Shown piece after piece: positions 60,480 to 64,000 of a DNA stretch of 64,000 bases; the stretch's first letter is position 1, and every line of letters begins with the position of its first letter. The notes below the pieces were generated by a model that saw only the letters and a list, made by a program, of their open reading frames with translations, searched no databases and was not told the DNA's origin. Origin of the DNA: Laccaria trichodermophora (taxonomy: Eukaryota; Basidiomycota; Agaricomycetes; Agaricales; Hydnangiaceae); assembly GCA_018417955.1 (NCBI GenBank), contig JACTVC010000014.1, positions 310,001-374,000 on the forward strand, read 5' to 3'. The translations under genes and the position numbers were made by a program.

Positions 60480-61760
60480 TCTCCAACGATACACGCACGC
60501 ATACACATCAACCACCAGCAGCGCATCCTTGGGCTCTTCTTCAAAAGCCCCGCCCTTCATACTCTCACCAACCTCACTGACAGAGTTCCCGGGTATGTCG
60601 CATTGACGTTCATTGCCTGGTAACCTTGTTTGATACTCTCCACAGAATATGGTGTGAGCGCCCATGTTCGCTGGCATTGCTGACGCCAAAATCAGCGAAG
60701 ACAGGGCCCTCGCCGTCCTCAACTGGGTCATCGTCAGTCCTCCTTTCTCTGATTCGATAAACTGCCCTTATCAACAGCCCAGCAGAGCACTGAAGGATTC
60801 AAGCACATCTAGAAATGAATCCCTCACAGGGAGAGAAAAAGTGCGCACGCTTTTGCTCATAATCGAACCCTATATTTATCTTGTTGCTTCTCAGGCCTCT
60901 TAACCCTGTCTTGGGAGAGTATGTACAACCCCGATGTGGTATCTTTTTACCCTCACACCCATCGCACAGGCTTTTCCTCGGCATCTGTTCTTCGGTCGCG
61001 GATTCACTAAACTACTCGTCGAGCCGGTCCTCACCATCCACCCATCGCTGCCCACATAATCGAGAACAAGTCTAAAGGGCTGCGCCTCGTAGGCCACAAT
61101 GCGGAAAAGACCAGTTTCGAAGGTACGTATATCCGCAATTTCACTTCGCTCAGCATATTTATCTTCCCTTCACAGCGGGCTCTCCTCGTCAAGCCAATCG
61201 GACATGCAATGCTCACCGTTTCCCTTCTCCGGCGATCACCCTTCCCTGCCTGCGCATAGATGAGCTCTGGTACGGCTCCCTTACATCGAGCTCGCAGAGA
61301 CATCCTACATCATCGGCGGGGGACACGTCTCGCTCATCGAATACAAAGGCAAAAGCTACTTTCCGGCAAATCCCACTCCTTCATAACCATTGTGACGCCG
61401 ATGCCAGGAATGGGGCCCTGAGGGAGAATGTGATAGACGGCACGCGGCACGAGAAGAGCCATTTCGTTAAAGAGTGGGAGTGGAGATTTCCATGATGTAT
61501 GCTGTGAAGGAGGGGGTGTCGCCGATTGAGGGTGGGAAGGATGGGCGATCTTTTGAATTCTCGCGCTCATGGCGAAGGTAATCAGGGAGGGTGATTTCGA
61601 GACGGCGAGTAGGGAGAAGTCAAGGATCGAGGTTTGTTCCCTCTCTGCTTGCCACTTTATTATCTGACTGACTATTTGCCGCTTGTGTTGTAGAATGAAC
61701 AAAGACAGCGCAGGAAGGACGAACAGGCTACTGGAACGACGTGGGCATTGAAGAATAGTG
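60480..61760 (+). pseudogene. oxysterol-binding protein (OSH/KES1-like) pseudogene
   Basis: Decayed copy of a sterol/PI4P transfer protein of the OSBP-related family. In order: KAPPFILSPTSLTEFP (about 60,545-60,594), an intron, MFAGIADAKISEDRALAVLN (60664 on), TSRNESL, an intron (60,840-60,894), KPLNPVLGEY (about 60,895-60,922), HHPPIAAHIIENKSKG (about 61,032-61,078) and LRLVGHNAEKTSFEG. Further on come LRIDELWYGS-like sequence in another frame and, near 61,570, VIREGDFETASREKSRIE. The last intron (61,630-61,694) leads to NEQRQRRKDEQATGTTW, the family's usual C-terminus. Frameshifts (before MFAGIAD; near 60,940; near 61,270) and stops break it. The HHPP core of the EQVSHHPP signature is kept while its first residues are lost. 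Confidence 0.85.
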
Positions 61761-62340
61761 TAATATTGTACAGCTAGAGAGTGACCCCGTCTGTGCGTTT
61801 ATCATGCCTCCTTCAAGCACCTCGCTCACATCTCTCGATAGACGAGCTCCTGGGCAAGGTCGCAGGGATTGCATGTCCAGCTTCACTGGTCATTCCGAGT
61901 TCTCCATCTCGACAAGTGTTTCGTCCATCGACAGGCTCTTTGTACCTACAATGTCTTCACGGTATTAGCAGCCTTCCCAACATTGCGCCATGTCGGCACT
62001 TCGAGTTTCATTCACGCGTTTGACTTGACTCCAACCTGGCAAGAACGTGTGAGACGAGCTTCACGATGGGACTTGGTCAGTGAAGGCAAACCTGAAAAAT
62101 GGGGAGTCGTTTGTGATGAGAAACGGCTCCACGTCCTTTGAGTAGACTTTGAACCTCGTAGTATGTGTTTGTTCGTCCGTTAATCGAGTACCCGTTCGTG
62201 GACACTTGACGTGAAAGGACGAGTTTGGAGGCAGGTTTAAGTTTGAATACGTCTGGACCGGACCGTGTCTTGCGTTACGAGGTTGCCCCCCGCGTCGACA
62301 GTCCCGATGAGCGGTTTCTCCCGCTCGTCCAAGAAATTGC
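61761..62340 (+). pseudogene. family M fragment
   Basis: About 61,830-62,230 matches 14,640-14,890 and 63,720-63,990 (shared caagaacgtgtgaga, gtgaaggcaaacctga and tttgaacctcgtagtatgtg). No start and no long frame. A further relic of the duplicated blocks. Confidence 0.5.
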
Positions 62341-63196
62341 TTGAACTCACTTTGTGCCGAATTCGCGCTCGAACCTGTGGAGGCGCTCGTCTTTGAGGAG
62401 GGGGTTGAGGGTGCGGCGTTGTATTCGGGTGCGTCGGAGCCCCATGATACGCAGGTGTGGTGGAGAGGGAGGCCCCATGTCAGGGACGCACGTTGGGACG
62501 AAGATTGGCTTGTTACGAGTGGAGTTGTGAAGGTGGGATGGAGGGATGGGTGTGCAGATTTCTGGATCATGGAAGTGGTGGTGTCGGGCGCTGTTGTTGA
62601 GTGGGGGACAGTACCAGCTCCAACTGGCAGATGTCGATTTCCGTATCTTGGTCTCCAATATTAACAGCGCTAGCATGTGGACTTGGCGGCAAGTGACGTC
62701 GGTCTTTGCCTACTACGAGCATTCCACATTCCGGTTGAATGCGTAACTGTCGACGTGACAGGCGACCAAGAAACGAGGCTTGGTGCTCGCCCTGAGCTTG
62801 TACGGTGTGTGTGATGCGTTTTTGGGAGTGATGGAAAAGGAGGAAGGGGAAGGATACGAGGGGCAGTGGGTACGGGTCCTCCGTTTGTCGTACGCGAAGC
62901 GTACGCACATGCGTAGTCTGCGAGATCGAGTGCAACGGTGTGGGAGGTGGGGATAGTGGTCTGGTTAAACAAGAAGGGTCAGCTTGTATTTGGGGAAAGG
63001 GATGAGGGTGCTCTTCTTGAGGGTATTCTTCCTCCTGAGGATGATATCCCCTAGAGTCTCTCTGTGAGAGAGGGACATGCACTCTTGTGCCCCATTCGAG
63101 CTGGCTTTGGTTTTCCCTCTCCGTTTCCTGCTGCCAACGCCTCCACGCATAAGGAGCGCCAGCTGCAGTCGAGTTGTTACTGGATGACGCATTCAA
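62341..63196 (-). pseudogene. membrane-protein pseudogene, block E copy (N-terminal part)
   Basis: Homologous to the N-terminal half of the copies at 12.6 and 45.1 kb. It starts with MNASSSNNSTAAGAPYAWRR at 63196, then SQLEWGTRVHVPLSQRDS, VVGKDRRHLPPSPHASAVNI and, in another frame, LLKDERLHRFEREFGTK (about 62,400-62,350). It ends at about 62,280 before the membrane segment. The frame changes at least twice. Confidence 0.55.
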
Positions 63197-63564
63197 CGCA
63201 TGCCTGTTGGAGCTTCGACGTGTAAAGAACAGCGGATAAGATCTACGCGCTGAGGACGTCTATAGTCCTTATTCCACCATCAGTTTTTAGTACAAGAAGA
63301 GACAGGCTCGAGGAACGTACACTGGCATGAGTCGGTGAGTGAGTATATGCGCGATCACAAGTCACTCGTCCAATTTTTGACGCCCTACACGATCCACTAT
63401 TACAGACTAGTTCCACTTCTTGCTTGCTTCCTGCTCACGTCTGAAGCTTCAAGCTAACAAGTAAGTACTAGTAATGTCACAAAAAATCGTTTACGCATCT
63501 ACCAAGCAGAGGCATAGATCAAAGATAACCTTCTCAGAGAAATACGTTTTCCCCATCCTCCCAA
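63197..63564. other. block E intergenic, matching 14.1-14.5 kb
   Basis: Gap between the divergent membrane-protein and family M copies. It shares cttattctaccatcagttttta-like and agaagagacaggctnga words with block A. No gene. Confidence 0.5.
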
Positions 63565-64000
63565 ATGTCTTTTCGCAAGCTTCTATTTCTTCCCCTTCCC
63601 ACCGGTACCTCTGCCGCCTCGGACGCCGCCGCCAAAGTCCACACAGTGCCACATGTGGTCATCTCCCAATCACATGAAATCCGCCTTCTCGCCTCTATTC
63701 ACTTTCTCCACGAGGCAGAGTCTGTCCAGCTTAGCTGATGATTCTATCTTGACAAGAGTTCCGTCGATTGAAAGAATCTTTGCATTTTCAGCTACCAACG
63801 ATGTCTTCGCGGTACTCAAGAAGCCCACCCTTCTGCCATGTTGGCTCTTCGACTGGACTCCACCCTATCAAGAACGAGTGAGACTGGCTTCAAGATGGAC
63901 GTGATGCGAGGCGAACCTGAAAGGTGGTGATCGAAAGCGGTCCCACGTCCTTTGAGTAACATTTGAACCTCCCAGTTTTTGCTTGTTGGTCCACTGATCG
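63565..64000 (+). pseudogene. family M, block E copy, runs off the window
   Basis: The best-preserved start of the family: MSFRKLLFLPLPTGTSAASD, then AAAKVHTVPHVVISQSHEIR and HFLHEAESVQLS before a stop at about 63,736. The next frame continues LADDSILTRVPSIERIFAFS, then ATNDVFAVLKKP. By analogy with blocks A and C, gene X and possibly another NLR could lie just beyond the right edge. Function unknown. Confidence 0.45.

Overview
The window reads as nuclear DNA of an agaricomycete (mushroom-forming basidiomycete). The evidence is introns of about 50 nt with GT-AG borders, NACHT-ankyrin STAND genes, relics of Plavaka, KDZ-associated, Helitron/PIF1 and pogo transposons, many hAT and Tc1/mariner-like MITEs, and a wax-synthase-like MBOAT. 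The species cannot be fixed from the sequence alone. It looks like a transposon-rich, segmentally duplicated locus in which almost every gene is broken.

Layout. An MBOAT gene runs off the left edge (1-995, minus). NLR1, a NACHT-ankyrin gene with two frameshifts, follows (2.2-7.8 kb, plus), then a Plavaka relic (8.6-11.4 kb). Next comes block A (12.6-21.4 kb): a membrane-protein pseudogene (minus), an unrecognised family I call 'family M' (plus), an unrecognised 'gene X' (minus), and NLR2 (plus). Block C (46.9-37.8 kb) holds the same four genes in the same order but inverted, ending in NLR3, the only NLR with an unbroken reading frame. Block B (22.2-25.7 kb) is a third, heavily CpG-decayed copy of gene X and family M. 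Pieces of the same blocks recur at 1.1-2.2, 46.9-49.0 and 61.8-64.0 kb. Between blocks B and C, 21.5-36.7 kb is almost entirely repeats and transposon relics. From 49 to 61.8 kb there are two MITEs, a P-element-like transposase relic with a PHD finger, a 150-bp tandem array, a tandem degenerate GTPase-like gene and an oxysterol-binding-protein pseudogene.

How it fits together. The NLRs have a short N-terminal region, a NACHT ATPase domain and near-identical 33-residue ankyrin units (about 22, 9 and 16). This is the usual layout of fungal STAND receptors linked to non-self recognition. Only NLR3 keeps its P-loop, a continuous frame and a TATA box. Its ankyrin array is cut short by a pogo element whose terminal repeat supplies the stop codon. 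Mutations across the window are dominated by CpG-to-TpG/CpA changes, including CGA-to-TGA stops, as expected from methylation-driven decay of duplicated DNA. The parts most worth follow-up are the inverted A/C duplication, the transposon-shaped end of NLR3, the fold-back element in an NLR1 intron, and the PHD-bearing P-like transposase.
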